Assembly: GCA_000438075.1 (NCBI GenBank)
Contig: FR903536.1
Coordinates: forward strand, 39,201-103,200
Direction: 5' to 3'
DNA: 64,000 nt
Origin: Clostridium sp. CAG:609
GTDB taxonomy: Bacteria > Bacillota_I > Bacilli_A > RF39 > UBA660
Part shown: one piece after another, positions 19,789-29,274 of the stretch
How positions within the stretch are numbered: the first letter of the stretch is position 1
Layout: each line of letters opens with the position of its first letter
Translations under genes and position numbers: made by a program
The notes under the pieces: generated by a model
Told to the model about the DNA's origin: nothing
Seen by the model: only the letters and a program-made list of their open reading frames with translations
Database searches by the model: none

Positions 19789-20585
19789 TTTAAAGCCTCC
19801 CGAACTGCGTGCATTATATCATCAAAATTATCTGCAGCAATTAAAAATCTACTTGAATGACAAAATCTTAAATATGGTGGTAACTTACTAACCCATTCTT
19901 TTGGAAAATCTTTTTTTAATTCATTAGTATCAGATGTTTTTGTTACACCTTGAGCAGCATAACCACCTCTATTTGATGGATAAATTACATAAATAGCATC
20001 TGTACTAGGTAAATAATCTTTATAAAATAAAGGTTCATCTAATATAATTATTCTCTTATCAACTGCTTCATAATAATATTTTTTAACTTTTTCTATATCT
20101 TCTAATCTATGTTTTTGTTTTAAAATCATTCTTTCTAATATAGCTTTAGCAAATTCTACTGCTTCAAAAAATTCTTTATCGCCATCCGTATTTTCTAATG
20201 GATTAAAAACATCAATTGCTAATGCCAAAGCATTATAACTTCCTGTATTATCTGATAAATCTAAATCTTGAATTAATCTTCTATCTATTGATTCATAAAC
20301 ATAATCACCATATAACTCTCTTGCAAATTCTCTCCATAACTTACCAAATGATGCATAAGGTATACCATTACTTCTAACTTCATTATCTTTCATATGATGA
20401 TCAAAATAACCCATTCCAATATCAAAAACTAAACCATCAAAATCATCTGTAATAATATTACTTCTAACAATTTCGATATCAGGATTTATCACTTTTAAAA
20501 AAGCTGCTCCGAATACATCATCAGAATGAAACTTTCCCCCATGAGTTAATGCTTTTCTTATTTTTTTTACTTCTTCTACTTTCAT
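19785..20585 (-). CDS. MYG1 family protein (DHH-like exonuclease family)
   Basis: 266 residues matching the MYG1/UPF0160 family, metal-dependent nuclease-like proteins related to DHH phosphoesterases. Motifs seen are THGGKFHSDDVFG near the N-terminus, FDIGMGYFDHH (DHH) around residue 75-85, and GGYAAQGV in the C-terminal domain. Bacterial function is not settled. It sits between rlmH and ung and is coupled to ung. Confidence 0.9.
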   Translation of the reverse strand: MKVEEVKKIRKALTHGGKFHSDDVFGAAFLKVINPDIEIVRSNIITDDFDGLVFDIGMGYFDHHMKDNEVRSNGIPYASFGKLWREFARELYGDYVYESIDRRLIQDLDLSDNTGSYNALALAIDVFNPLENTDGDKEFFEAVEFAKAILERMILKQKHRLEDIEKVKKYYYEAVDKRIIILDEPLFYKDYLPSTDAIYVIYPSNRGGYAAQGVTKTSDTNELKKDFPKEWVSKLPPYLRFCHSSRFLIAADNFDDIMHAVREALK

Positions 20586-20591
20586 AAAACC

Positions 20592-21029
20592 TCACTTATG
20601 ATAACTTTCATTATTATTTATTTTACAAGCTCTATATATTTGTTCAAGTAAAATACCACGAAATAATCCATGGGGAAAAGTCATTGTTGAAAAACTAATC
20701 AATTCATCACAAGTATCTGTGATAACCTCATTTAAACCTAAAGAACCACCAATAATAAAAGTAATATTACTATTCATTGGTAAAATCTTATCTATTTTTT
20801 GTGCAAATTCTACACTTGTATATGACTTTCCCTTTAAATCAAGTCCAATATTATAATCACTCTTTTTAATATTTTTATATAAATTATCAATTTCCTTTTG
20901 ATAATCAACATTATCTTTTAATTCAACTATTTCTAATTTTATATATTTATTTATTCTTTTCTTATAATCATTTATTAAATCATTTAAATAATCTTCTTTA
21001 ATTTTTCCAACACACAATATTTTTATCAT
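20592..21029 (-). CDS. rlmH: 23S rRNA (pseudouridine1915-N3)-methyltransferase
   Basis: SPOUT-class methyltransferase acting on helix 69 of 23S rRNA. The N-terminal IKILCVGKIK, the central DLKGKSYTS.EFA, and the knot segment FIIGGSLGLNE with the C-terminal FPHGLFRGILLEQIYRA are diagnostic. At 145 residues it is a little shorter than the usual ~159, with a clipped C-terminal end (...NNNESYHK). It overlaps the walJ-like gene by 4 nt. Confidence 0.96.
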   Translation of the reverse strand: MIKILCVGKIKEDYLNDLINDYKKRINKYIKLEIVELKDNVDYQKEIDNLYKNIKKSDYNIGLDLKGKSYTSVEFAQKIDKILPMNSNITFIIGGSLGLNEVITDTCDELISFSTMTFPHGLFRGILLEQIYRACKINNNESYHK

Positions 21030-21790
21030 ATTTCCACAACTTCCGTTCTTTCATTTTGCCTTGCACAAGAAATATTATTAAACTTAATATCATTTTCTAA
21101 AAAAGTATTATTAATAGTTTCTAGTGCAATACTTTCTAAATTATTTGTTTCACTTAAATGGATTAAAATAATCTTTTTAGTTTTATTACCAATTAATTTA
21201 GAAAGGTATATTGATGCATCTTTATTACACAAATGTCCTTCACTTGATAAAACACGTTTTTTTAACCAATCAGGATAAGGACCATGTGTAAGAAGTTCAA
21301 TATCATGATTACTTTCAAATAAATAAACATCCAAATTTTTTAAATATTTAAAATTTCTATAATTAACATAACCTGTATCTGTAACATAACATATACTTTT
21401 ACCATTACATTCAAAAACATAATTTCTAGAATCCGGAGCATCATGACTAGATTTAAAGGAAGTAACATGTACTCCCTCTAAATCTATAGTATCTTCAACT
21501 ATTATAACATGTTTATATTCACTTATATCAGGTATTGAATAAAACATTTTCTCACTAATAATTAAAGCAGCTCCAGTTTTATCTAACACAGTTTTTAATC
21601 CTGCAATGTGATCTGTATGATTATGAGTTATAACTACATAATCTACATCTTTAATATTAACACCAATTTCTTTTAAATTTTCATTAATATATTTATAGTT
21701 TCTACCAGCATCTAATAAAAACTTTTTTCTTCCAATTTCTAAATAAGTAACATTACCTTTAGAACCACTTGATAAAACTACTACCTTCAT
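21026..21790 (-). CDS. WalJ/YycJ-like metallo-beta-lactamase fold hydrolase
   Basis: Zinc hydrolase of the MBL fold. The metal motif THNHTDH lies at 55-61, with SSHDAPDS, CYVTDTG and EGHLCN supplying later conserved positions. Family members (YycJ/WalJ/VicX) lie near the walRK locus or dnaB region in Bacillota and are linked to cell wall or DNA metabolism; no walRK genes are seen here. It is followed by rlmH with a 4-nt overlap. Confidence 0.9.
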   Translation of the reverse strand: MKVVVLSSGSKGNVTYLEIGRKKFLLDAGRNYKYINENLKEIGVNIKDVDYVVITHNHTDHIAGLKTVLDKTGAALIISEKMFYSIPDISEYKHVIIVEDTIDLEGVHVTSFKSSHDAPDSRNYVFECNGKSICYVTDTGYVNYRNFKYLKNLDVYLFESNHDIELLTHGPYPDWLKKRVLSSEGHLCNKDASIYLSKLIGNKTKKIILIHLSETNNLESIALETINNTFLENDIKFNNISCARQNERTEVVEI

Positions 21791-21792
21791 AA

Positions 21793-23247
21793 CTACCTCA
21801 ACTTTATATATTTAAGTGGATTTTGGAATTGATAACTTCCATGATATGGCCAACCAATTGAAACCCCTAAATGCAAATGAACACCAAATGCTAAACCAGT
21901 TTCACCCATTTCACCAATTTTATCACCAGTTTTAACTTTTTGACCAACTCTAACAGTTTGTTTATACATGTGAGCATATTGAGTATATATATTATTAGCA
22001 TGTTCAATTATAACATAGTTACCATCTAGACTTCTAAAATTAACTTCTACAACTGTTCCTTCATCAACGGCATATATTGGTGATCTAAATCCTGTACCAG
22101 ATATATCTATTCCTAAATGCATTTTACCACCACGCCATCCATAAGGACTTGTTATCATATATGGATAATTTGTTGGAAGTCCCCAAACATAATTGCCACT
22201 TCCATATTTTCTACCAACAGTTATTTCTTCCTTAATCATTTCTCTGATAACTTCATTTTTTAACACTGTTGCTTCACTTGATGTATTTCCATTTACAACT
22301 TCATAAGTATCGTGAACTAATGATAAACCGCTGACACCAGCTCTAGTAGGTTCTTTATAACTTGGATCTTTAGTTTCATCAACAACTGTTTCTGTTGTAT
22401 AAGGAGTTTCATTTTCACTTATTTCATAAATATTATAAGTTAATGTAACCACCGGATTAATCAAAGTAACATTAACAGTGCTTCCTACTGCAAGCATCGC
22501 ATTTTCACTCTTATAATTAGGATTAGCAATTAAAAATTCTTGTGAATTTATCATATTTTCTTCACTAATACTTGCAATACTATCACCAGTTTTAACTACA
22601 TAAGTATCCATCTTAGCATCAGGTCCAAACAATAAATATTGACTTAAATCATCTGCATCAGTATAAATTTTCTTCTTAATACTTATATAACCTTCTTTAA
22701 TTGTAATAGATTCACTAAAATACATATTACTAATTACTTTACCTATTTCAGTTATACTTCTATGTCCATCATTATATTCTTCAAATTGTTCTTCAGTAAT
22801 AAATGATAAGACAAATGTCTTTAACGCTTCTTCAAAAACTTTTTTATCTAAAACATTAATAACAATATTCTTCTTATCTTTGTCTTTTGGTTTAATAGTT
22901 ATAATATAACCTTTAACTGTAAAATCATCTGCATTTTCAATTTTTCTATAAATTTCATTAACCCCCATGTATGAATCATCAAATGTTTTAGTTTCTACTA
23001 TATCAAGTCCATCCGGAGGATAAACATAATCAACCTTATATTCATCTTTTATATTTTGTTGTTCTTTATTAATTAAATTATATAATGCATCCTTATTTTC
23101 AATCATACCAATTTCTTTACCATTTAGATAAATCTGATATGCTATATTTGCATCAACATATTTATAACCATATTTTTCATCAATAATATATACTATTAAA
23201 ATAAAGATTGATATTATAGCAGCTATAATTTTACTTTTATTATTCAT
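21793..23247 (-). CDS. Membrane-anchored M23 peptidase with LysM domain
   Basis: 484 residues. An anchor helix (about 8-22) is followed by repeats of a mixed alpha/beta extracellular region, a LysM-type segment (YVVKTGDSIASISEE...NP), a G5-like stretch, and a C-terminal M23 domain with zinc ligands in HLGID and HLHLG (His457/459). It likely cuts peptidoglycan stem or bridge peptides. It overlaps dnaB by 8 nt, with the RBS inside dnaB, so it is cotranscribed with replication genes. Confidence 0.93.
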   Translation of the reverse strand: MNNKSKIIAAIISIFILIVYIIDEKYGYKYVDANIAYQIYLNGKEIGMIENKDALYNLINKEQQNIKDEYKVDYVYPPDGLDIVETKTFDDSYMGVNEIYRKIENADDFTVKGYIITIKPKDKDKKNIVINVLDKKVFEEALKTFVLSFITEEQFEEYNDGHRSITEIGKVISNMYFSESITIKEGYISIKKKIYTDADDLSQYLLFGPDAKMDTYVVKTGDSIASISEENMINSQEFLIANPNYKSENAMLAVGSTVNVTLINPVVTLTYNIYEISENETPYTTETVVDETKDPSYKEPTRAGVSGLSLVHDTYEVVNGNTSSEATVLKNEVIREMIKEEITVGRKYGSGNYVWGLPTNYPYMITSPYGWRGGKMHLGIDISGTGFRSPIYAVDEGTVVEVNFRSLDGNYVIIEHANNIYTQYAHMYKQTVRVGQKVKTGDKIGEMGETGLAFGVHLHLGVSIGWPYHGSYQFQNPLKYIKLR

Positions 23248-24583
23248 TTTCTTCTCCAGCTCCTTTTAATTGACTTTTAAAACTACTCATGTTAAGTTCA
23301 AATAATAAGTTAACTGTTCCTAGTCCTCCTTTTCTGTGCTTAGCAATTATTAATTCTGCCGGCACAATTTTTTGATTAAAATCTTTTGCTTTTTCATAAT
23401 AATCTTTACGATTAATGAAAAGTACCATATCTGCATCTTGTTCTAGTGATCCAGATTCACGTAAGTCAGCAAGCATTGGTTGATTACTTTCACGTTTTTC
23501 AGCACTTCTTGATAATTGTGATAATGCAATAACAGGTACACCAAGTTCCAAAGCCATTGTTTTTAAAGATCTTGATATTTCAGATACTTCAACTTGACGA
23601 GATTCAACTCTTCTTGAACCAGAACTAACTAATTGTAAGTAGTCGATTACAACCAAACCAAGACCATTTTCACTATTTGCAAGTCTTCTACATTTAGCTC
23701 TAATTTCTTGAGCAGTAACACCTGCATTATCTTCAATATAAATATTGGTATCAGCAAGTTGAGATAAAGCTTCATTATATCTTTTCCAATCTTTTTCTTG
23801 CATATTACCAGTTTGTAGTTTATATGCATCTATTTGACCAATAGATGAAATCATACGATTAATTAGCATTTCCGCAGACATTTCTAAGTTAAATATTGCA
23901 ACCGCTTTTTTTGTATGAGTTGCAGCATAAGCAGCCATATTTAATGCTAAAGCAGTCTTTCCCATACCGGGACGAGCAGCTAATATAATCATTTCGCCAC
24001 CTTGAAAACCAGTTGTTATTTTATCAAAATCTGGAAATCCAGTTTCTATACCTGTTATACTTCTTTTATTTTTAGCAAGTTCTTCTAACTTTGCTTGAGC
24101 TCTTCTAAGTATTTCACTTATTGGAACAAAATCACCAACACTTCTTGCTCTAACAACATTTAAAATGTTTTTTTCTGCATTATCAAGCAAACTATTAACA
24201 TCTTCTTCATCATATGTTTTTGTTATAATATCACTTGCAGTTTCAATTAAATTTCTTCTTACAGCATAGTCTTTAATAATTTTAATATAAAAATCTAAAT
24301 TAGCATCAGTTACAACACTATCAATTACTTCAGTTAAATAATCATATCCAACTGCATTAAACTTTTTATCTTTATCTAATTCATTTCTTAGTGTTGTTAT
24401 ATCAATCGGGGTTTTACTTTCGTACATATTTTTTATTGCATTAAATATATATTTGTTTCTTTCATCAAAAAACATATCCGCAGTAACTTCTTCAACTATT
24501 TTTGCAACTTCACTACTGTTTAAAAAAGCAACACCTAAAACACTCATCTCAGCTTCTTTATTCTGAGGCATACTTCTTGCCAT
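23240..24583 (-). CDS. dnaB: Replicative DNA helicase DnaB
   Basis: Hexameric 5'-3' helicase of the replication fork. It shows the N-terminal primase-interacting helical domain (1-150), Walker A RPGMGKT at about 204-210, Walker B VVIDYLQL, and the ISRSLK...LSQLSR and DLRESG...ADMV motifs of the RecA-like domain. The 447-residue length is normal and no intein is present. It follows rplI by 9 nt. Confidence 0.98.
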   Translation of the reverse strand: MARSMPQNKEAEMSVLGVAFLNSSEVAKIVEEVTADMFFDERNKYIFNAIKNMYESKTPIDITTLRNELDKDKKFNAVGYDYLTEVIDSVVTDANLDFYIKIIKDYAVRRNLIETASDIITKTYDEEDVNSLLDNAEKNILNVVRARSVGDFVPISEILRRAQAKLEELAKNKRSITGIETGFPDFDKITTGFQGGEMIILAARPGMGKTALALNMAAYAATHTKKAVAIFNLEMSAEMLINRMISSIGQIDAYKLQTGNMQEKDWKRYNEALSQLADTNIYIEDNAGVTAQEIRAKCRRLANSENGLGLVVIDYLQLVSSGSRRVESRQVEVSEISRSLKTMALELGVPVIALSQLSRSAEKRESNQPMLADLRESGSLEQDADMVLFINRKDYYEKAKDFNQKIVPAELIIAKHRKGGLGTVNLLFELNMSSFKSQLKGAGEENE

Positions 24584-24592
24584 AAAACCTCC

Positions 24593-25033
24593 TTACTTAA
24601 CTAATTCAACATTAATTTTAAATTTTACTTTTTTGTGTAATTCAATACTAACTTGAGTAATTCCTAAAGAACTAATCGCAGTATCAATCTTGATACACTT
24701 CTTATCAATATTAAATCCTTTTTCTTTTAATTTATCAGCTATTTGTTTACTTGAAATAGTACCAAATACTTTATCTTGAGCACCAGTTTTAACTTTAAAT
24801 GTAATAGTTTTATCATTTAATTTATTTTTAACTTCATTTAAACTTGCTACCAATGCATCTTCATTTTTTTGTTTTACATCTAATTCTTCACTTAGAATTT
24901 CACTACTTCTTTTTGTATAAGGAACAGCTAAATTATTTTTAATTAAATAGTTATTAGCATAACCATCACTTACATTAATTACACTATCTTTTTTTCCTTT
25001 TCCTTTAACGTCACTTAATAAAATTACTTTCAT
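24593..25033 (-). CDS. rplI: Ribosomal protein L9
   Basis: Binds 23S rRNA at the L1 stalk base. The N-terminal MKVILLSDVKGKGKKD, then NVSDGYANNYLI..NLA, and the C-terminal domain KVFGTISSKQIADKL are diagnostic. At 146 residues it has the normal length. First gene of the rplI-dnaB operon, with a strong AAAGGAGGT RBS. Confidence 0.98.
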   Translation of the reverse strand: MKVILLSDVKGKGKKDSVINVSDGYANNYLIKNNLAVPYTKRSSEILSEELDVKQKNEDALVASLNEVKNKLNDKTITFKVKTGAQDKVFGTISSKQIADKLKEKGFNIDKKCIKIDTAISSLGITQVSIELHKKVKFKINVELVK

Positions 25034-25060
25034 TTAAAAGACCTCCTTTAAGTAAAATAT

Positions 25061-25089
25061 ATTATATCATGAACTTATAAAAAATACAA
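25061..25089 (-). promoter_or_regulatory. Sigma-A type promoter of the rplI-dnaB operon
   Basis: Minus strand TTGTAT (25084-25089), 17-nt spacer, TATAAT (25061-25066), about 30 nt before the rplI start codon. Confidence 0.65.
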
Positions 25090-25101
25090 AATATTTGATT
25101 A

Positions 25102-26478
25102 TTAAAATCTAAAATATATAAATGGATTATAACTTGATGCTAAAATACTTATAATACTTATAATAAATAAGATAATTATGTATATGTCACTAAATTTATT
25201 TTTCTTATCAAATATTGGTTTAAAAATTGGTGTACTTGCAAACGCTGAAAGAACAAATATGATAATAGTTTTTAGTTTAAATATTTGATAATGAGTAAAT
25301 ATCATCATATTACCTAGACCATGAGCACCAAATAAAGTTTTAATAGCTTCGATTAGAGTACTAGTATCAGTAAAGTAAAATATTATAAAACCAAATGTTA
25401 CTAAACTAAATGTATACAAGTGACCTAGAAAAGCTGGTAATTTATCTATTTTTTTGAAAATAAATTTTTCTAAAACTAATAAGATAAAGTAGAAAAGTCC
25501 CCAAAAAACAAAGTTCCAACTTGCACCATGCCATAAACCAGTTAATGCCCAAACTACAAACAAATTAAATATATGTCGAACTCTTTTGCATCTATTACCA
25601 CCCAAAGGTATATAAACATAATCCCTAAAGAATGTTGATAAAGATATGTGCCATCTTCTCCAGAAATCTGTAATAGTTCTTGCAACATATGGGTAATTGA
25701 AGTTTTCAAGATAATTAAATCCAAGCATTTTACCTAAACCAATTGCCATATCACTATATCCAGAAAAATCAAAATATATTTGGAAAGTAAAAGCAACACC
25801 ACCAACAATCATACCAATGGTACCCAAAGATGCAATGCTAGATCCAAATAATGTATCAGCAACATAAGCCATTTCATTAGCAATAACACATTTTTTAAAC
25901 AAACCAATAATGAACCTTCTTATACCAGTTGCAAAACCTTCTATATCTTCGCATCTATCATTTAATTCCTCATTAACAGTTTCATATCTAACAATCGGAC
26001 CTGCAATTAGCTGAGGAAAAGCACTAATATAACAACCTAAATTAATAATACTTTTTTGAACAGGTACCTTAGATTTATAAACATCAATAACATAAGTAAG
26101 AATTTGAAAAGTATAAAATGAAATACCAATTGGTAAACTTATACTTAAAAACTTAATATTTAAATTGAATAAATTGTTAATATTATCTAAAAAGAAATTT
26201 GTATATTTAAAGAAAAATAATAAACCAAGATTAAATACTAAATCTATTATTAACCACTTTTTAGGTTTACTAGATTTATCCATCCATAACACAATAAAGT
26301 AATTTACTATTATAGATAAAATCATCAAAAGAACATAAATTGGTTCACCGTATCCATAAAATAATAATGAAAAAATTAATAATACAATGTTCTTAGTTTT
26401 TCTTTTTTTAGGAATAAAATAACAAAGAAGAAATGTTGGTAAAAATAAGAACAGGAATATTAAACTTGAAAAAACCAT
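25102..26478 (-). CDS. MBOAT family O-acyltransferase
   Basis: Polytopic membrane acyltransferase of the AlgI/DltB/PatA group, moving acyl groups across the membrane to a cell-surface polymer. Many hydrophobic helices, the FWRRWHISLSTFFRDYVYIPLGG motif and the catalytic-His segment ALTGLWHGASWNF identify the family. 458 residues. Its start overlaps the stop of the DHHW gene (TAATG), so the two form one unit. Likely substrate is an exopolysaccharide or wall polymer, not readable here. Confidence 0.95.
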   Translation of the reverse strand: MVFSSLIFLFLFLPTFLLCYFIPKKRKTKNIVLLIFSLLFYGYGEPIYVLLMILSIIVNYFIVLWMDKSSKPKKWLIIDLVFNLGLLFFFKYTNFFLDNINNLFNLNIKFLSISLPIGISFYTFQILTYVIDVYKSKVPVQKSIINLGCYISAFPQLIAGPIVRYETVNEELNDRCEDIEGFATGIRRFIIGLFKKCVIANEMAYVADTLFGSSIASLGTIGMIVGGVAFTFQIYFDFSGYSDMAIGLGKMLGFNYLENFNYPYVARTITDFWRRWHISLSTFFRDYVYIPLGGNRCKRVRHIFNLFVVWALTGLWHGASWNFVFWGLFYFILLVLEKFIFKKIDKLPAFLGHLYTFSLVTFGFIIFYFTDTSTLIEAIKTLFGAHGLGNMMIFTHYQIFKLKTIIIFVLSAFASTPIFKPIFDKKNKFSDIYIIILFIISIISILASSYNPFIYFRF

Positions 26479-27665
26479 TATTTAACCCTCCCTTCAAAGT
26501 TATAATTGTATTGATCAAACAATGTTGAACCACCATCATATAAGAATAAAACTTTTGATATATTATTGTTTTTAACATAACTTGATAAATCAAAAACATT
26601 ATCTTTAAATTCATCATATCTTAAGTTGATAACATGTGTTTTGTTAAAATGTTGAGCAAGTAAATAATCTATTTGCCATGTATAAGAATCTCCTACAATT
26701 AAAAGATTTTCTTTTGAAGCATTATTAAAATCATACACTACTTTTCCATATTGACCATTAAAATATGAAACATAATAATCATAATACTTATAATCACGAT
26801 CAAGTCTTATTTCACGTGGTTTAAATATTTCTTCAGGCATCGTATCATTAACTATCACCTTATAAGTTGGATTATAATTAATATCAGATATATAATCATA
26901 AATTATATCATTTAAAGCAGTCTTTGCCATTGAACCATAATATTTACGTTCTTTTTTTTCTGCAATTTTATAAGTGTTATTATCAGTTATATCAAACATA
27001 TCCAATATATCATAATAACCATTTAATGCACCATTTATATTCCAGTGATGATCTGTTTTATAAAACTTATTTTTATAGTCATCCACTGAATCAATATTCA
27101 TCACTTTTACATGAACATTTTTATTTAACCCAGTAACAAAATCTGCTACGTAAGAATTTAAATTATCATTTGCTAAAATAGTAAATTCATATCTAGTTGG
27201 TAAATAAATGTATAAAGAAACTTTATCACTCAAATTATTAAAAAAGTTAAGTTGAATATTAAGTCTATCATTTAATTCTTCATGAGTGTATTTTCCCTTT
27301 AAATAATAAAACTCATCTTTTTTATTATAAAATATATATTCTCCATCAGAATTTGTACGTACAGGTATATCATCATAAATTAAGCTATTACCATAAAAAT
27401 TAATATTTTGATATATTTCATTTAAATCATTATAAAAAGGAAAATAATTAGTAAACTTATTTTCAATAGAATTTTCTATACTACCAATTTTATTATTTAA
27501 TTTATCAACAATATTATTTTCCGTCTTTTTTTGATATGTTGTAAAATTATCATGGTTAATAGAAATAAAACCTAATTTATTTAATAAGAAATTACATGGT
27601 ATAGCTAAAAATATACCAAATATAATTACTAAAAATGCAACTATCAAATATTTATCTTTTTTCAT
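26478..27665 (-). CDS. DHHW family (AlgX/AlgJ-like) membrane-anchored protein
   Basis: About 395 residues. An N-terminal helix is followed by an extracytoplasmic SGNH-like domain with the KTDHHWN motif that names the family and GDSYTWQID near the end as the likely Ser block. DHHW proteins are encoded beside MBOAT genes and transfer or handle acyl groups on surface polymers. AAGGAG lies 7 nt before the ATG at 27665, so the longer frame from 27710 is unlikely. Confidence 0.9.
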   Translation of the reverse strand: MKKDKYLIVAFLVIIFGIFLAIPCNFLLNKLGFISINHDNFTTYQKKTENNIVDKLNNKIGSIENSIENKFTNYFPFYNDLNEIYQNINFYGNSLIYDDIPVRTNSDGEYIFYNKKDEFYYLKGKYTHEELNDRLNIQLNFFNNLSDKVSLYIYLPTRYEFTILANDNLNSYVADFVTGLNKNVHVKVMNIDSVDDYKNKFYKTDHHWNINGALNGYYDILDMFDITDNNTYKIAEKKERKYYGSMAKTALNDIIYDYISDINYNPTYKVIVNDTMPEEIFKPREIRLDRDYKYYDYYVSYFNGQYGKVVYDFNNASKENLLIVGDSYTWQIDYLLAQHFNKTHVINLRYDEFKDNVFDLSSYVKNNNISKVLFLYDGGSTLFDQYNYNFEGRVK

Positions 27666-27725
27666 AATTAGACTCCTTAATTTCATCCCTATATATATTT
27701 TATCACACAATGCGACTGGAGCATA

Positions 27726-27749
27726 GAAAAACTCACCAAAATGGTGAGT
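27726..27749 (-). terminator. Terminator of rpsF-ssb-rpsR operon
   Basis: Minus strand ACTCACC-loop-GGTGAGT followed by TTTTTC, just after the rpsR stop. Confidence 0.85.
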
Positions 27750-27752
27750 AAA

Positions 27753-27968
27753 TTATTTAACGTATGGAACTAAAGCCATAAATCTAGCATACTTAATTTG
27801 TTCTGCTATATGTCTTTGATGTTTTGCACATGCTCCAGTCATTCTTCTTGGTAATATTTTACCTTTTTCATTAATGTATTTATTAATAATCATTACATCT
27901 TTGTAATCAACACTTTTGCCGGCACACATTTGACATATTTTCTTTTTCTTACGATAAAATTCTGCCAT
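27753..27968 (-). CDS. rpsR: Ribosomal protein S18
   Basis: Small-subunit protein that pairs with S6. 71 residues with the conserved [37 protein letters not shown] sequence. It retains Cys residues of the zinc-type form (CQMC...C). Last gene of rpsF-ssb-rpsR. Confidence 0.97.
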   Translation of the reverse strand: MAEFYRKKKKICQMCAGKSVDYKDVMIINKYINEKGKILPRRMTGACAKHQRHIAEQIKYARFMALVPYVK

Positions 27969-27991
27969 GTTATATTCCTCCTTCTTAAAAA

Positions 27992-28486
27992 TTAAAATGG
28001 TAAATCATCACTACTTAAAGTAAATTCGTCCCCAAAATCTTTATAAGGATCTTCACTAATATCAGTTGTTTCAACTGCAGGCATTGGAGCTGGTGAAGGA
28101 TTGTAACTTGATGTAGTGTTACTTACAGGTGCACTATAACCTGATGTAGATGCAGTAGCACCATCGTTACGAGAACCACCTAAGAATTCAAAGCTATCAA
28201 CAATAATTTCAGTTGTATACCTTTTTGTTCCATCTTGGGCATCGTAACTGCTGTTACGAATTCTTCCTTGAGCCAGTACCATTTGACCTTTTTTACAATA
28301 TCTATTAATTGTTTGAGCAGTTCTATTAAATGCAACACAATTGATGAATTCTGTGTCTCTTTGACCATCCCTATTAACGAAGTCACTTTGACATGCTAGT
28401 GAAAACCTTGATATTTCCATATTCCCTTGAGTCATTCTAGACTCAGGATCTCTTGTAAATCTTCCTGTTAAAATTACTTTGTTCAT
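27992..28486 (-). CDS. ssb: Single-stranded DNA-binding protein
   Basis: OB-fold protein protecting ssDNA and recruiting partners. [14 protein letters not shown] at the start, the [18 protein letters not shown] and FLGG segments, a Ser/Pro-rich linker and the acidic DDLPF tip that binds partner proteins are all present. The start is the ATG at 28486, 6 nt after GGAG; the frame from 28501 begins with TTG inside the rpsF end. Confidence 0.97.
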   Translation of the reverse strand: MNKVILTGRFTRDPESRMTQGNMEISRFSLACQSDFVNRDGQRDTEFINCVAFNRTAQTINRYCKKGQMVLAQGRIRNSSYDAQDGTKRYTTEIIVDSFEFLGGSRNDGATASTSGYSAPVSNTTSSYNPSPAPMPAVETTDISEDPYKDFGDEFTLSSDDLPF

Positions 28487-28487
28487 G

Positions 28488-28778
28488 TTATTCTCCTTCA
28501 ACTTTGATAATTAAATGTCTTAATACATTTTCATTAATAGTTACTTTTCTATCAAATTCTGCTAAAGTTTCATGTGTAGCTTCAACATTCATTACAAAAT
28601 AATATCCACTAACTTCCTTCTTGATTGGATATGCTAATTTTTTTCTACCCATTTCTTTGAATTCAACAACTTTAGATGGTTTAATGTTTATAAGTTTTTG
28701 TAAATCTTCACTAGTCTTTTTGATAGTTTCTTCATCTAGAGTAGATTTTACGATAAACATTATTTCATATTTATTCAT
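28488..28778 (-). CDS. rpsF: Ribosomal protein S6
   Basis: 96 residues with the N-terminal MNKYEIMFIVK, the GRKKLAYPIKKE.SGYYF segment and the FDRKVTINENVLRHL motif of S6. First gene of the operon, just after a leader whose hairpin holds the RBS. S6 and S18 together would bind that leader. Confidence 0.97.
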   Translation of the reverse strand: MNKYEIMFIVKSTLDEETIKKTSEDLQKLINIKPSKVVEFKEMGRKKLAYPIKKEVSGYYFVMNVEATHETLAEFDRKVTINENVLRHLIIKVEGE

Positions 28779-28787
28779 TGTTTTTTC

Positions 28788-28836
28788 ACCTCCTTACGGT
28801 CTTTCGGCTTCAAGATAAAACATGAAGCAAGGAGCC
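28788..28836 (-). promoter_or_regulatory. S6:S18 autoregulatory mRNA leader covering the rpsF RBS
   Basis: On the minus strand CTCCTT-GCTTCA pairs with TGAAGC and then AAGGAG across a bulge CCGAAAGACCGT. AAGGAG is the rpsF RBS. A CCG-containing bulge next to a hairpin before rpsF is the known S6:S18 binding motif that mimics 16S rRNA. Binding would mask the RBS and lower operon expression. Confidence 0.75.
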
Positions 28837-28924
28837 ATTTCCTTTTTTCTTCAAGTATTATACCAAATAAATATTAAAAAAACAAGCCAAAAATACCGAA
28901 AAAAGCAATAAAGTTAGTGATAAT

Positions 28925-29040
28925 GTAATCAAAGTTTTTTACCACCTCACGGTGATAAATTTCTGCTTCACGGGAATCCCTTCCTCCACAGACCAAATTC
29001 GGATTCAGCCAACCCTACTTAAAATTATAATCCATACGCT
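28925..29040 (-). ncRNA. Unidentified GC-rich structured leader or small RNA upstream of rpsF
   Basis: A GC island in an AT-rich 496-nt gene-free stretch (28779-29274). Read on the minus strand it has complementary pieces GAATCC/GGATTC, a GGAA-GGGA-TTCC hairpin, TCTG/CAGA and CACC-GTGA-GGTG. A promoter-like TTGACT-N18-TAATAT lies upstream (29064-29093), so it may be the 5' leader of the rpsF transcript or a separate RNA. I could not match it to tRNA, tmRNA, SRP, RNase P, T-box or a riboswitch I know. The rest of the stretch holds the S6:S18 leader and the RDD gene terminator. Confidence 0.45.
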
Positions 29041-29060
29041 ATTATAAATGGCAGATGAGA

Positions 29061-29093
29061 ATTATATTAACATATGTCTATACATAAAGTCAA
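29061..29093 (-). promoter_or_regulatory. Promoter upstream of the GC-rich leader and rpsF
   Basis: Minus strand TTGACT (29088-29093) and TAATAT (29064-29069) with 18-nt spacing; an overlapping TATAAT lies at 29061-29066. Confidence 0.5.
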
Positions 29094-29247
29094 GTAATTT
29101 CAAAAATTTTTTAATTCATTTTTTTTAGGCAAATCATTTACAAAAGGCAGTGATAATTCGCCATACTATCTAGTAATATCTTTCTAAGAAGATATTGCAA
29201 AATTACAAAAGAATTGTTACTGGGTCCCTATTGTCAATGAGAAACTT

Positions 29248-29272
29248 AAAAAATCACATTAAAAAAATGTGA
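29248..29272 (-). terminator. Terminator after RDD gene
   Basis: Minus strand TCACATT-T5-AATGTGA followed by TTTTTT, directly after the stop codon of the RDD protein. It ends the parA-to-RDD gene run. Confidence 0.75.
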
Positions 29273-29274
29273 AA

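Noticed and set aside
28925..29040. c-di-AMP (ydaO-type) riboswitch or T-box
   Set aside because: Some pieces look alike, but the later conserved ydaO motifs and the T-box NCCA-binding bulge are absent, and the downstream gene is ribosomal.
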